A stretch of 64,000 bases of DNA from Candidatus Poribacteria bacterium (GTDB lineage Bacteria; Poribacteria; WGA-4E; WGA-3G). The stretch is taken from contig JAJEDN010000023.1 of the NCBI GenBank assembly GCA_022821495.1, positions 114,767 to 178,766 of the forward strand, in the 5' to 3' direction. How positions within the stretch are numbered: the stretch's first letter is position 1; each line of letters opens with the position of its first letter. Under the pieces are notes generated by a model. It worked only from the letters and a program-made list of their open reading frames with translations, made no database searches and was not told the DNA's origin. This document shows, piece after piece, positions 24,794-33,704 of this stretch. Position numbers and translations under genes: made by a program.

Positions 24794-25804
24794 TTAATTT
24801 TTCACCAATTTATAGGAATCAAGTTCAAAAACAGTATCAACTGTCAGCTCGCCGCGCGTCTGAGACTGCGTAAACTTGATGATACCAACATCGGGGGCAA
24901 TCCATTTTTTTACGACGGTGATATCAAGTGGAAAGTCCTGATTGCCAATATCAAAACCCCACTGAAACGATTCCTGAACCTGGAAAACATTTTCGAAAGT
25001 TCCAGCGGGTACAGTCACTGTTTCTTCTGAAAGCACCTCGAATTCGTCAAGCCCACCACCAAGCGGAAAGAGTTCAGGGACTAATTTTGCTTGGAAGTTC
25101 ACATCCCATTTCTCACCCGGAATAAGCGGAAATTGGTAGAGTGGAAGAAATGGCTCAAATAGAATTGTATCACCTGTGCCGGATGTGGTGTTCTGTGCGT
25201 GCTGCACAACACCTGATACCTCACCACTTTCATCAAGAAGCGGACCGAGGTAAGAGTAGTTGACAATGTTCTCTAATCCTTCGTCCATACTTGATTTCTG
25301 AAGCACGAAACTCTCAATGGTCTCCCCACCTGCGCGTTGAATCTGAATGGTGTCTATGATTTCAAAAGTGATTTCACTGCCGCTATCGTCGCGATAATGC
25401 CAGGTGTTTCCTACCGCCAACGGATAGTAATTGCCGGGTCGGGTTTGCCACACTTGTATATCAAGTGTGCTTGTCGTAGCGTTCTCGCCGTCGCTGACGA
25501 TAACTTCAATCTGGCACTTTTGCTCAGTTTCAGGCGCGTGCCAGATCGCGCCAGCGGTGTTCTCTACTAATTTACCTTCTGTAACGGACCAAGTATATGA
25601 TAATATATCGTTTTCGAGGTCGGCTGCCTCCAAATGGATCTGTACCGCTGCACCGGGTGCAACTGTATCTGATGCTGCTTCAAAGGTTAAAATGCGAGGT
25701 GCGAGGTTTGTCTGACTCGGATCCTCTGCCCCGCACCCCATTGCAATAGCAATAAATAAGATACAGAAGATCTTCCAAGCATTGACGATTTTTTTCACTT
25801 CCAT
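24794..25804 (-). CDS. Lipoprotein with PKD/Ig-like domain
   Basis: From ATG 25804 the product begins MEVKKIVNAWKIFCILFIAIAMGC, a lipoprotein signal with lipobox IAMGC. GGAGG precedes this ATG at a good distance, so the longer version from 25834 is rejected. Residues about 35-120 read as a PKD-type beta domain (DLENDILSYTWSVTEGKLV, VIVSDGENATT). The remaining C-terminal region starts GNYYPLAVGNTWHYRD, a pattern seen in secreted proteins of many phyla, and looks like a lipocalin-like or beta-sandwich domain. No enzyme motif was seen. Probably outer-membrane anchored. Confidence 0.75.
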   Translation of the reverse strand: MEVKKIVNAWKIFCILFIAIAMGCGAEDPSQTNLAPRILTFEAASDTVAPGAAVQIHLEAADLENDILSYTWSVTEGKLVENTAGAIWHAPETEQKCQIEVIVSDGENATTSTLDIQVWQTRPGNYYPLAVGNTWHYRDDSGSEITFEIIDTIQIQRAGGETIESFVLQKSSMDEGLENIVNYSYLGPLLDESGEVSGVVQHAQNTTSGTGDTILFEPFLPLYQFPLIPGEKWDVNFQAKLVPELFPLGGGLDEFEVLSEETVTVPAGTFENVFQVQESFQWGFDIGNQDFPLDITVVKKWIAPDVGIIKFTQSQTRGELTVDTVFELDSYKLVKN

Positions 25805-25902
25805 GATATTTCCTCCCATATACGACCTTTTCACACAATACCGTAAATTTTAATGGCAGGTTCGCTGGGAAGTATCTTCAGCCAGAACGCTACGCGCACT
25901 TT

Positions 25903-26643
25903 CTATGCGTCAAGAGGTTTCCCACGTAAGACTTCACGAGACTGGGTTTCACCGTTTCCCGTCACATTGTAAGCGAAGGTGTTCATCAACCGGTCGTTTG
26001 ATGAGTTATTCGGTGCGGAGCCGTGAATAATCAGCGCGTTAAAAAAGACCGCGTCTCCGGGTTCCATTTCAAGAGCGACGGCATCTTCCCGTTCTTGGTA
26101 GTGTCCAGGGAGAAAAACGCCAAACGTCTGATGCTTGCGTTCGTGCTCCTGCAAGCCCCAATTATGGCTTCCCGGGACAAACTGAATGCAACCATTCTCA
26201 AGGTTCGCTTCGCTGATCGCTAACTGGCAGTTAATCATGACAGGTTTGTTATTATCATTTTTCCAGTAAGCATAATCTTGGTGCCACGGGATCGCTGTTC
26301 CATCACCGCCTGCTTTCGGAAGCAATTTGCTGTGATATAGCGAGATGTTCTCACCCATTAACCTTTCTAATATATCCAACATATCATCACAACGGAGCAG
26401 GTGATTGAGCGTTGGGCTCACCAACTCGCTGTGCATTAGCTGCTTGATACGCGGCGGATGATCGTCCGAATCATAGACTTCCCACGAGATTCCGATACCA
26501 TCAGTGGGTTGTTCTGCCATACGGTTGTGTATATCTTCGATTTCCTCCTGAATTCGCGCGATGTCTTCAGCGGAGACAAGTCCTTTTTTCAAGAGGTAAC
26601 CGTTTTTTTCATAAAACTTTTGTTCTTCGTTCGTAAGTCCCAT
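25903..26643 (-). CDS. Phytanoyl-CoA dioxygenase (PhyH) family protein
   Basis: Fe(II)/2-oxoglutarate oxygenase. From ATG 26643 (AAGGAG upstream at good spacing; the longer open frame to 26748 lacks a ribosome site) the product is 246 residues and starts MGLTNEEQKFYEKNGYLL. Seen: iron ligands HQD in PWHQDYAYW and the distal His in IIHGSAPNNSSNDR, which includes the co-substrate Arg; FVPGSHNWG is the usual beta-helix turn. It is the form most like plant and bacterial phytanoyl-CoA hydroxylases. Substrate unknown; it stands alone upstream of the lipoprotein gene. Confidence 0.88.
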   Translation of the reverse strand: MGLTNEEQKFYEKNGYLLKKGLVSAEDIARIQEEIEDIHNRMAEQPTDGIGISWEVYDSDDHPPRIKQLMHSELVSPTLNHLLRCDDMLDILERLMGENISLYHSKLLPKAGGDGTAIPWHQDYAYWKNDNNKPVMINCQLAISEANLENGCIQFVPGSHNWGLQEHERKHQTFGVFLPGHYQEREDAVALEMEPGDAVFFNALIIHGSAPNNSSNDRLMNTFAYNVTGNGETQSREVLRGKPLDA

Positions 26644-26941
26644 ATGATCTCTCCTTAACCCATCCAGCACAATCGCTAAATGGTGTGGCTCTTTCCTCCT
26701 AAACGAAATTGCATTTAAAAGTATATACCACGTTTCCAGAAAAATCAAGGGATTTCCGTTTTAATTGCCTATTTGAACGGGCATTGAGAGAAAAAAGTTT
26801 ACTTTCATTGCAGGTGCTGCTACAATATGCATCGCTTAGGATTCATGCAATTTCGTACCATAGATGCTATCGCGCCTAAGTGCTGAAATAGTCGCGTACG
26901 ACTTGTGTACATGCCACTAAAATGGAGATGGACTGATAGAT

Positions 26942-27280
26942 ATGGATTACACACTCGAAAATTGCCAGAAGCTTGTGGATGATTGGATCCATACGCTTGG
27001 CATACGGTATTTCTCAGAATTAACCAATACGACCATCCTCATGGAGGAAGTTGGAGAGTTAGCACGGATTATGGCGCGTCAATACGGCGAACAAAGTTTC
27101 AAAGAAAACGAGAAAGACCTTGATATTGGTGAGGAGATGGCGGATATCTTGTTTGTCCTTATTTGTCTTGCGAATCAAACGGGGGTAGAACTTGAAGAGG
27201 CATTCAAAAAAAATCTGGAAAAAAAAACACGCCGAGATAAAGAGCGTCACAGGAAAAACCCGAAACTTCAGAAAAACTGA
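26942..27280 (+). CDS. MazG-like nucleotide pyrophosphohydrolase (short form)
   Basis: The 112-residue all-helical protein carries the MazG metal motifs E-x-x-E (LMEEVGEL) and E-x-x-D (GEEMADILFVLICLAN). Short single-domain MazG proteins hydrolyse noncanonical nucleoside triphosphates to the monophosphate. The C-terminal tail is very basic (KKTRRDKERHRKNPK). It is distinct from the long MazG at 59057. It lies 31 bp before the TPR/transglutaminase gene, and may share its transcript. Confidence 0.85.
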   Translation: MDYTLENCQKLVDDWIHTLGIRYFSELTNTTILMEEVGELARIMARQYGEQSFKENEKDLDIGEEMADILFVLICLANQTGVELEEAFKKNLEKKTRRDKERHRKNPKLQKN

Positions 27281-27311
27281 GCACCGAGTAGCCGACTGTT
27301 GAAGGAGATAG

Positions 27312-30035
27312 ATGATGGTATTTCATAAAAAATATATATTTTCGCTGTTAAGCCTACTTTTCGTCATCACTGGATGCGCAATTTTCCCGAAAAACCCATC
27401 TACCTCTGCAGTCGTTGATCCATTGATTGAGCGGAATCGTCAGTGGCGTGAGCAGGTTGAAGCAGGTAATAGCGAACTCCAACAGGGAGACCTACGCGCT
27501 GCACTCACCGCTTACGAAGCTGCTATTGCAATCCGACCGGATGCCAGCGAGGTAAGGCGCAAAATAGCCGAAATATACTTCCAACTTGAGGAATACGAAA
27601 ACGCACGAAAAGCATTTATCGCTTTTTTGGCACTTAAACCCAACAATATCGCAGCCCTTAACTATGTCGGATACATCTCCGAAAAATTAAGCGACTATGC
27701 GACCGCTGCCGAACACTATGAACGCGTTCTCACCATTTCAACGCGTAACCTCTACGCCTTGAACCATCTCGGTTTAGCCTATAAACAACTCCAACGTTTT
27801 GATGAAGCGGTTGAAGTGCTTCACAAAGCATTAGCACTTGACCCGAAATGTGAACGTCCCGAAAGCGAAAATTTACACAACTATTTAGGGCTAATCTATC
27901 TTGAACAAGGTAAACTTGGCGAGGCTATCGCAGAATTACGGGAATCAATTCGATTTTTTCCAACGGATACATGGGCAAGAGAACAACTCGCTGCACTCTA
28001 TGAAAATCAGCAACGTTACTTTGAGGCGCAACTGCAATACCAGCAAATTTTGGAAATTGACCCGGACAATCTCCTCGCTTTGACCCGGCTCCAAGTGCTC
28101 ACGCAGTTAGAGATCGCTCCAGGACAGATCATCGATGTGCCGCCTGTCACGCTCTTGAATCCCGATGTTGAGCAGATTATAGCGAACGCTCCAGATGCCG
28201 CGGACTATCCTGATGCTGATACACTCGTTCTATTCAACCATTTCAGCCATGATGTATTACCAACAGGACAGTCGCGCTACACGACGCACCAAGTCGTTAA
28301 AATCCTCACCGAAAGAGGTATCCAGAAATATGGAGATATTGCTATTCCTTACCAACCGACGGCACAAAATATTGAGGTGAACATTGCTCGCACAATCACA
28401 CCCGATGGGGAAACCCTGCAACCGCCAGATGAGGCGTTTAACGACGTAACACCACCCGGATTATTGTCCCAAAACCTTTATTCCGATGCTATGTGGAAGG
28501 TAATCTCTATGGTGGGTCTCGTGCCAGGGGTCTGCATTGAGTATCAGGTAACGCTTGAAGATAAAGTCCCTGGCGGTGAGACGTGGATTACAGGGGGATA
28601 CAACTTTCAGGGAACAGAGACGACATTGGAAACTGTCTACGCGCTTCAGATGCCGAAAACTTGGAATTTTGAATGGAAAATCGCTAACGAGGCAAATCCG
28701 AAAGAGCCTGAGGTATCCTACACAGAAAATGACACCGTTGTCCATATCTGGAAATACAATGAGATGCCTGCCCTGACGCTCGAAGAAGGTATGCCGCACG
28801 TTAACGACATCGTGCCGCGTTTACACTATACTTCAATTGAAAGCTGGGACAGTGTCTACACCTGGTATAAAGAACTCGCAAAAGGGAGATATACCCCGGA
28901 TGCTGATATTGAGGAAAAGGTCCACCAGTTAACCGAGAATCTGGCGACGGAAGAAGCAAAGATCCGTGCCATTTACCAATTTGTCGCTACAAATATCAGA
29001 TACGTCGGGATTGAGTTCGGACAGAGTGCTTACCAACCTACACCTGCCACCGAAGTTTTTCAAATGCAATATGGGGATTGCAAAGATAAAACCACGCTCC
29101 TCATTTCAATGCTGGATTTAGCAGGTATCAAGGCTTACCCTGTCCTGATTAGTCTCGCACCGCATGAACGCATAGAGACAGCACTACCGTCGCTTAGCCA
29201 GTTTAACCACATGATTGCTGCTGTTCCTACCGGTCCTGACACTTATATTTGGTTAGACCCTACGTCCACAACATGTAGTTATGCCGACCTTCCATATAAC
29301 GCACAAGGACGTACAGGATTGCTTATCTCCGATACACGCGGCAAATTTGTGGGAACACCTATTTTCCCACCGGAATCTAATCGACTTGTCAGCACAACAG
29401 AATTAACGCTTGACAAGGAAGGCGATGTGCAAGGTACGCTGTCTGTTCAAGCAAAGGGACAGTATGATTTAGATACACGGTGGGCGTATCAACAGGTACC
29501 TCCCGCTATTCGGAAAACTACCTTAGCCGCTGAACTTAGTCAGCAATTTCCAGGAATTCAGATAGTGTGGCACGAAATATCTGATCTCCGTGATCTAAAC
29601 GTGCCTGTCACAATCAACCTCGGTTTCCGTGTTGAGAATTATGGAACGTGGGTAGGAAATGATATGCTACTGCCCTTACCGATTGATGAATTCGCTGACT
29701 ATGCTAAAACCTTTGCCAATGGACAACGCACCTATTCGTTAGATTTCGGCTATCCAATGGAGATTGAAAAGATAATCCGCATCCAGATCCCAAAGGAGTG
29801 GACAGTTACACTACCAGAGGACATTCACTACACTATAGAGAGTGCAGAATTGCGTCGGCAGTACAGACAGGTTGAGAATACTATTACTTACCGACTCATG
29901 TTTACCGTTAAGGATCGGATACTTCCAGCAGAGGCGTATTCAGCAGCAAGATCGCTTTTTACATCGCTTGCAAGCGAGGATGGGAGTCACGTCCTATTAA
30001 ACACGGGGGGTGGCGATCACATGTCTCGAAAATAA
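27312..30035 (+). CDS. Lipoprotein with TPR repeats, DUF3857 and transglutaminase-like domain
   Basis: 907 residues. A lipoprotein signal ends at C22 (VITGC). About residues 45-265 form tetratricopeptide repeats (DLRAALTAYEAAIAIRPDA, YATAAEHYERVLTI). About 290-480 is a beta-rich DUF3857-like region (TLVLFNHFSHDVLPTGQSRY). A transglutaminase-like core follows, with Cys590 in YGDCKDKTTLL, His633 in FNHMIA and Asp649 in WLDPT, a full Cys-His-Asp triad. The C-terminal region is beta-rich. Such proteins are periplasmic, and the core acts on amide bonds or is a scaffold. Start ATG 27312 or 27315; GAAGGAG lies at 27301-27307. Confidence 0.87.
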   Translation: MMVFHKKYIFSLLSLLFVITGCAIFPKNPSTSAVVDPLIERNRQWREQVEAGNSELQQGDLRAALTAYEAAIAIRPDASEVRRKIAEIYFQLEEYENARKAFIAFLALKPNNIAALNYVGYISEKLSDYATAAEHYERVLTISTRNLYALNHLGLAYKQLQRFDEAVEVLHKALALDPKCERPESENLHNYLGLIYLEQGKLGEAIAELRESIRFFPTDTWAREQLAALYENQQRYFEAQLQYQQILEIDPDNLLALTRLQVLTQLEIAPGQIIDVPPVTLLNPDVEQIIANAPDAADYPDADTLVLFNHFSHDVLPTGQSRYTTHQVVKILTERGIQKYGDIAIPYQPTAQNIEVNIARTITPDGETLQPPDEAFNDVTPPGLLSQNLYSDAMWKVISMVGLVPGVCIEYQVTLEDKVPGGETWITGGYNFQGTETTLETVYALQMPKTWNFEWKIANEANPKEPEVSYTENDTVVHIWKYNEMPALTLEEGMPHVNDIVPRLHYTSIESWDSVYTWYKELAKGRYTPDADIEEKVHQLTENLATEEAKIRAIYQFVATNIRYVGIEFGQSAYQPTPATEVFQMQYGDCKDKTTLLISMLDLAGIKAYPVLISLAPHERIETALPSLSQFNHMIAAVPTGPDTYIWLDPTSTTCSYADLPYNAQGRTGLLISDTRGKFVGTPIFPPESNRLVSTTELTLDKEGDVQGTLSVQAKGQYDLDTRWAYQQVPPAIRKTTLAAELSQQFPGIQIVWHEISDLRDLNVPVTINLGFRVENYGTWVGNDMLLPLPIDEFADYAKTFANGQRTYSLDFGYPMEIEKIIRIQIPKEWTVTLPEDIHYTIESAELRRQYRQVENTITYRLMFTVKDRILPAEAYSAARSLFTSLASEDGSHVLLNTGGGDHMSRK

Positions 30036-30036
30036 A

Positions 30037-30133
30037 AACGACTTGCTTTTCAACGAAAGTCCCCCTGATAAGGGGGATTTAGGGGGTAAAAGCGTGCAAA
30101 ATATCCATTTCCTGCCAAATTTGCGTAAGTCCT
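30037..30133. repeat. Interspersed repeat copy
   Basis: GAAAGTCCCCCTGATAAGGG and ATTTAGGGGGTAAAA match the family core, with the right terminal repeat TGCGTAAGTCCT at 30122-30133. The left end (ACGACTTGC) is degraded. It sits right behind the stop codon at 30035, as at 8734. Confidence 0.78.
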
Positions 30134-30151
30134 GACTGTAGTGAGCCGCAA

Positions 30152-30754
30152 TTAACCCTTAACATACTTCCAGCCATCAACGATGACGGGAAGTCCACGG
30201 ATTAAGCACATAGCGACAGTCACAGCAGAGAGGATCACACCTGTCAATTCCAAGCCAACAACCAATTCTGGGTAGATACCGGAATTTTTGAAGGCGATGA
30301 GACCCCCGAGATAGACAAAGGCTATTGTTTTCGCAATGCCATAAATACTACGACTCAGTCGCGAACTCGTAAGCGCACGCGTCCATTTTGAAGACATCAT
30401 CGTGTTTTCGCCGAAGGCAGTCTTGCCTTGTGCAAAGGCAGCACTCCGCAAACCATCTGTAAAAAAACCGCGCGCAATCACAATGACGGGAATCCAGAAC
30501 GGGATCAATCCGACGACGGCGAAGTAAACCCAGAAGATACATTCCACAATCCGGTCGCCGATGATGTCAAACAGCGCACCGAAATCAGATGTTTGGTTCA
30601 GCTTTCGAGCAACGTAACCGTCCACTGCATCAAGAAACAGGATCAAACCGATCAACCCGACAAGCAAAATATCCAGATAGACGTGAAGTCCAAAGAGGGA
30701 GATCACAACAAAGGCGAGGATCAGGCGGAAGAGCGTAATTAAATTCGCAATCAT
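30152..30754 (-). CDS. CDP-alcohol phosphatidyltransferase family protein (PgsA-like)
   Basis: From ATG 30754 (AAGGAG upstream) the product is 200 residues, starting MIANLITLFRLILAF, as in phosphatidylglycerophosphate synthases. The full family motif is present: LDAVDGYVAR, then FGALFDIIGDR. Four to six membrane spans. It should condense a CDP-alcohol with glycerol-3-phosphate or a related acceptor in the inner membrane. The longer open frame to 30820 lacks a ribosome site and is rejected. It is the second such enzyme in the window and is not close kin of the one at 21970. Confidence 0.85.
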   Translation of the reverse strand: MIANLITLFRLILAFVVISLFGLHVYLDILLVGLIGLILFLDAVDGYVARKLNQTSDFGALFDIIGDRIVECIFWVYFAVVGLIPFWIPVIVIARGFFTDGLRSAAFAQGKTAFGENTMMSSKWTRALTSSRLSRSIYGIAKTIAFVYLGGLIAFKNSGIYPELVVGLELTGVILSAVTVAMCLIRGLPVIVDGWKYVKG

Positions 30755-30803
30755 AGTTTTACTCCTTGTTGGATGGGGTTCCCGTGTTGCAATCTTATTT
30801 AGG

Positions 30804-30862
30804 TAGGGCTTACGCACCACTTCTTAAAGTCCCCTGATAAGGGGGATTTAGGGGGTTAAAAT
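30804..30862. repeat. Interspersed repeat copy, right end missing
   Basis: Left terminal repeat TAGGGCTTACGCA (30804-30816), then AAAGTCCCCTGATAAGGGGG and ATTTAGGGGGTTAAAA. No right terminal repeat is recognised before the sulfatase at 30948. Confidence 0.72.
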
Positions 30863-30947
30863 TAGGTTTAATGTCCTTCTTTTAATATTAACATACTGAA
30901 TCATCGAAAACAACATTAATTTTCCAAACGAAAGAGGTGCTTGTTCT

Positions 30948-32552
30948 ATGCACGAAAACAGAAAACCGAATATCGTCCTCATTCTCAACGACGACATGGG
31001 CTTTTCCGACTTAGGCTGCTACGGTGGCGAAGTCCACACGCCAAATCTTGACCGGCTCGCTGCTGGCGGGCTGCGGTTTACGCAATTTTACAATACTGCA
31101 CGCTGCTGTCCGTCTCGTGCTTCTATGCTTACCGGATTACATCCGCACCAAACTGGTGTCGGACACATGATGGGCGACGACGGGCTTGAGGGCTATCGCG
31201 GGGATCTCAATGACCGTTGTATTACCATTGCTGATGCAGTGCGTACAGAAGGCTACGGCACGTATATGAGTGGCAAATGGCATATCTCACGCCACACTGG
31301 ACCCGATGGACCTAAGCACAGCTGGCCCTGTCAACGAGGATTTGATGCGTACTACGGTATTATCACGGGTGCCGCGAACTTCTGGAAACCCAATACGCTC
31401 ACGCGTAATAACACTCGTATCCAACACGATGAACTCCCGGAAGGATACTTCTTCACAGATGCTGTTAGCGATGAAGCATCGACGTATATCCGAAACCATA
31501 CGCACAAGACACCAGAACGTCCGTTCTTTACCTACGTCGCTTACACGGCACCACATTGGCCCCTGCACGCCCACGAAGAAGATATTGCACGCTACAATGG
31601 ACGTTTTGCCGCGGGATGGGACGAACTTCGAGAAGAACGACTCTCACGGATGCGAGAGATGAAAATTTTGGATGCGTCGTGGCAGCTTACCGCACGGGAT
31701 CCTTCACAACTACCTTGGAGCCAGGCGCGATACAAAGCGTGGAACCAACGCCGCATGGAAGTCTACGCGGCACAAATCACTCGGATGGATACCGGTATTG
31801 GAAGAATTATTGACACGCTGGAAGAGACCGGACAACTCGATAACACGCTCATCCTATTTTTGGCCGATAACGGCGGTTGTGCTGAAGAACTCGGCGGTCC
31901 TCCGGCGAAACGCGATACCGATTCACTTATCAGCACCGAGACCACTTCTGATGGTAAACCTGTCTATCGTGGGAACGACCCGACCATCATGCCGGGGCCT
32001 GAGACTACCTATCAGAGTTACGGTGTTCCGTGGGCAAACCTATCGAATACACCGTTCAGATTGTACAAGCATTGGGTACATGAAGGCGGTATCGCTACGC
32101 CGTTAATAGCGCATTGGCCAGATGCGATAAAGTCTGCAGGAGAATTGCGCCATCAACCCGGACAACTCCCTGACATCATGGCGACATGCCTTGAGGTTTC
32201 AGGTGCGACGTATCCTGAGGAACACGATGGAAAACCAATTTTACCCATGGAAGGCACAAGTTTAGTACCGATTTTTGATGGAAAAGATAACGGTAAAGAG
32301 GTGCTTTATTGGGAACATGAAGGGAATTGCGCAGTCCGTCAAGATAACTGGAAACTGGTCTGTCGGTTCCCCGGTGATTGGGAACTCTACGATTTGGAAG
32401 CGGAACGAACAGAAATTAACGATCTTGCAGCTAAGCAGCCACAGAAACTTGAAGAACTCTGTGGACTTTATCGAGATTGGGCGGATCGCTGCCTCATTTA
32501 TCCGTGGGATAAACTCCAAGAACAGCGCAGACAGCGTCGCCACGAACGCTAA
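30948..32552 (+). CDS. Arylsulfatase-type sulfatase
   Basis: Formylglycine-dependent sulfatase that cleaves sulfate esters. Seen in 534 residues: metal site LNDDMGF at 13-19, formylglycine signature C53-C54-P-S-R57 in TARCCPSRASMLTG, SGKWH, the PHW histidine, and LADNGGC for the metal Asp/Asn. No signal peptide was seen, so the protein as read is cytoplasmic. Activity needs Cys oxidation by an FGE or anaerobic sulfatase-maturing enzyme, neither of which is in this window. A terminator follows at 32559. Substrate unknown; sulfated glycans are a common target. Confidence 0.92.
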   Translation: MHENRKPNIVLILNDDMGFSDLGCYGGEVHTPNLDRLAAGGLRFTQFYNTARCCPSRASMLTGLHPHQTGVGHMMGDDGLEGYRGDLNDRCITIADAVRTEGYGTYMSGKWHISRHTGPDGPKHSWPCQRGFDAYYGIITGAANFWKPNTLTRNNTRIQHDELPEGYFFTDAVSDEASTYIRNHTHKTPERPFFTYVAYTAPHWPLHAHEEDIARYNGRFAAGWDELREERLSRMREMKILDASWQLTARDPSQLPWSQARYKAWNQRRMEVYAAQITRMDTGIGRIIDTLEETGQLDNTLILFLADNGGCAEELGGPPAKRDTDSLISTETTSDGKPVYRGNDPTIMPGPETTYQSYGVPWANLSNTPFRLYKHWVHEGGIATPLIAHWPDAIKSAGELRHQPGQLPDIMATCLEVSGATYPEEHDGKPILPMEGTSLVPIFDGKDNGKEVLYWEHEGNCAVRQDNWKLVCRFPGDWELYDLEAERTEINDLAAKQPQKLEELCGLYRDWADRCLIYPWDKLQEQRRQRRHER

Positions 32553-32558
32553 TGTGTT

Positions 32559-32589
32559 TGGGCGGGTCTCAGTGCCCGCCCATGTTTTT
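32559..32589 (+). terminator. Terminator between convergent sulfatase and lactonase genes
   Basis: TGGGCGGG (32559-32566) pairs with CCCGCCCA (32575-32582), an 8-bp G/C-rich stem with an 8-nt loop, followed by TGTTTTT. It serves the plus-strand sulfatase, ending 7 bp before the stop codon of the minus-strand lactonase. Confidence 0.85.
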
Positions 32590-32595
32590 AAAAAA

Positions 32596-33690
32596 TTAAC
32601 CACACGCCAGCATCTTCAAACAGACAGGTGTTGGCACTTCTGCTACGTCCCCTGTTGCATTTAATTCACCGGTTTCAGCGTCAATAGCGAAGGTAACAAC
32701 TGTATCCGTTCCTTGGTTGGCTGCAAAGAGGAATGTACCCTCCGGATTCAGTCCGAAGTTTCGAGGGGCTTGTCCTTGTGTTGATTCAAAGCCGATAGAA
32801 CGCAACATCCCCGTTTCCGCATCAATCGCGCAAATCGCAATGCTATCATGCCCACGGTTCGACCCATATAGGAACTTCCCGGAAGGGTGGACGTGGATAT
32901 CCGCACAATGACTGGTGCCGTCGAAATCATCAGGAAGCGTGGAAATCGTCTGGAATTCAGTGAGCGTCCCGGCTTTCGCGTCGTACCGAAAAGCAGTGAA
33001 CGTAGAATCTATTTCATTAATTACATAGGCATACTTTCCATTCGGATGGAAATCGAAATGCCGAGGGCCCGCACCGGGCTGTACGCGTACCCACGGTTGC
33101 GTATTAGGTGTGAGCTTCCCATTTTTTGCATCTAATTGGTAGATGAGTACTTTATCAAGCCCAAGATCGGGTGAAAAAGCGTAACGATTCCCTGGATCAA
33201 TCATAATTGCGTGAGCGTGCGGTTCCATCTGCCGTTGTGGGTTGACACTGGATCCCTGATGCTGCACGAAATCGGAGGCTTCACCGAGCCTACCATCCGA
33301 TTCAATCGGAAAAGCAGTGACGCTGCCACCGCCGTAATTCGCCACGAGCAGGCATTTACCTGTCGAATCTGCACTCAGATGACACGGGGCACCACCGCCG
33401 GTCGCACGTTGGTTGAGATAACTAATCTCTCCTGTCTCTTTGTGAATGTAAAACGCCGTAACCGCGCCACTCGCTTTGCCCTCGAACTCATTAAGTTCGT
33501 TAACGGCAAAGAGATACTGCCCACTCGGATGTATCTCCAAAAACGATGGGTCCTCAACGCCTGTGATTTTGCTGCTATATTCCAAAGCACCCGTCGCACC
33601 GTCTAAGCGGTAGACGTAAATCCCTTCGCTGTTTCCACGCGTATAGGTGCCGACATAAACGAAATAGTCTTGGCTGTTCTGTTGCGCCAT
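32596..33690 (-). CDS. Seven-bladed beta-propeller lactonase (6-phosphogluconolactonase-like)
   Basis: The 364-residue product shows repeated propeller blades of about 45-50 residues, each like FLYGSNRGHDSIAICAIDAETG and TFLFAANQGTDTVVTFAIDAETG. This is the Pgl/lactonase family pattern; it opens YFVYVGTYTRGNSEGIYVYRL. Members open sugar lactones. AAGGAG precedes the ATG. It lies 14 bp behind the sulfatase gene at 33705-35315, on the same strand and in the same operon. The natural partner would be a dehydrogenase that makes the lactone; two Gfo/Idh-type dehydrogenases lie further along. Confidence 0.87.
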   Translation of the reverse strand: MAQQNSQDYFVYVGTYTRGNSEGIYVYRLDGATGALEYSSKITGVEDPSFLEIHPSGQYLFAVNELNEFEGKASGAVTAFYIHKETGEISYLNQRATGGGAPCHLSADSTGKCLLVANYGGGSVTAFPIESDGRLGEASDFVQHQGSSVNPQRQMEPHAHAIMIDPGNRYAFSPDLGLDKVLIYQLDAKNGKLTPNTQPWVRVQPGAGPRHFDFHPNGKYAYVINEIDSTFTAFRYDAKAGTLTEFQTISTLPDDFDGTSHCADIHVHPSGKFLYGSNRGHDSIAICAIDAETGMLRSIGFESTQGQAPRNFGLNPEGTFLFAANQGTDTVVTFAIDAETGELNATGDVAEVPTPVCLKMLACG

Positions 33691-33704
33691 TATTAATAAT
33701 CTCC

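Noticed and set aside
26643..26748. N-terminal extension of the PhyH gene
   Set aside because: No ribosome site; the ATG at 26643 has AAGGAG and fits the family start.
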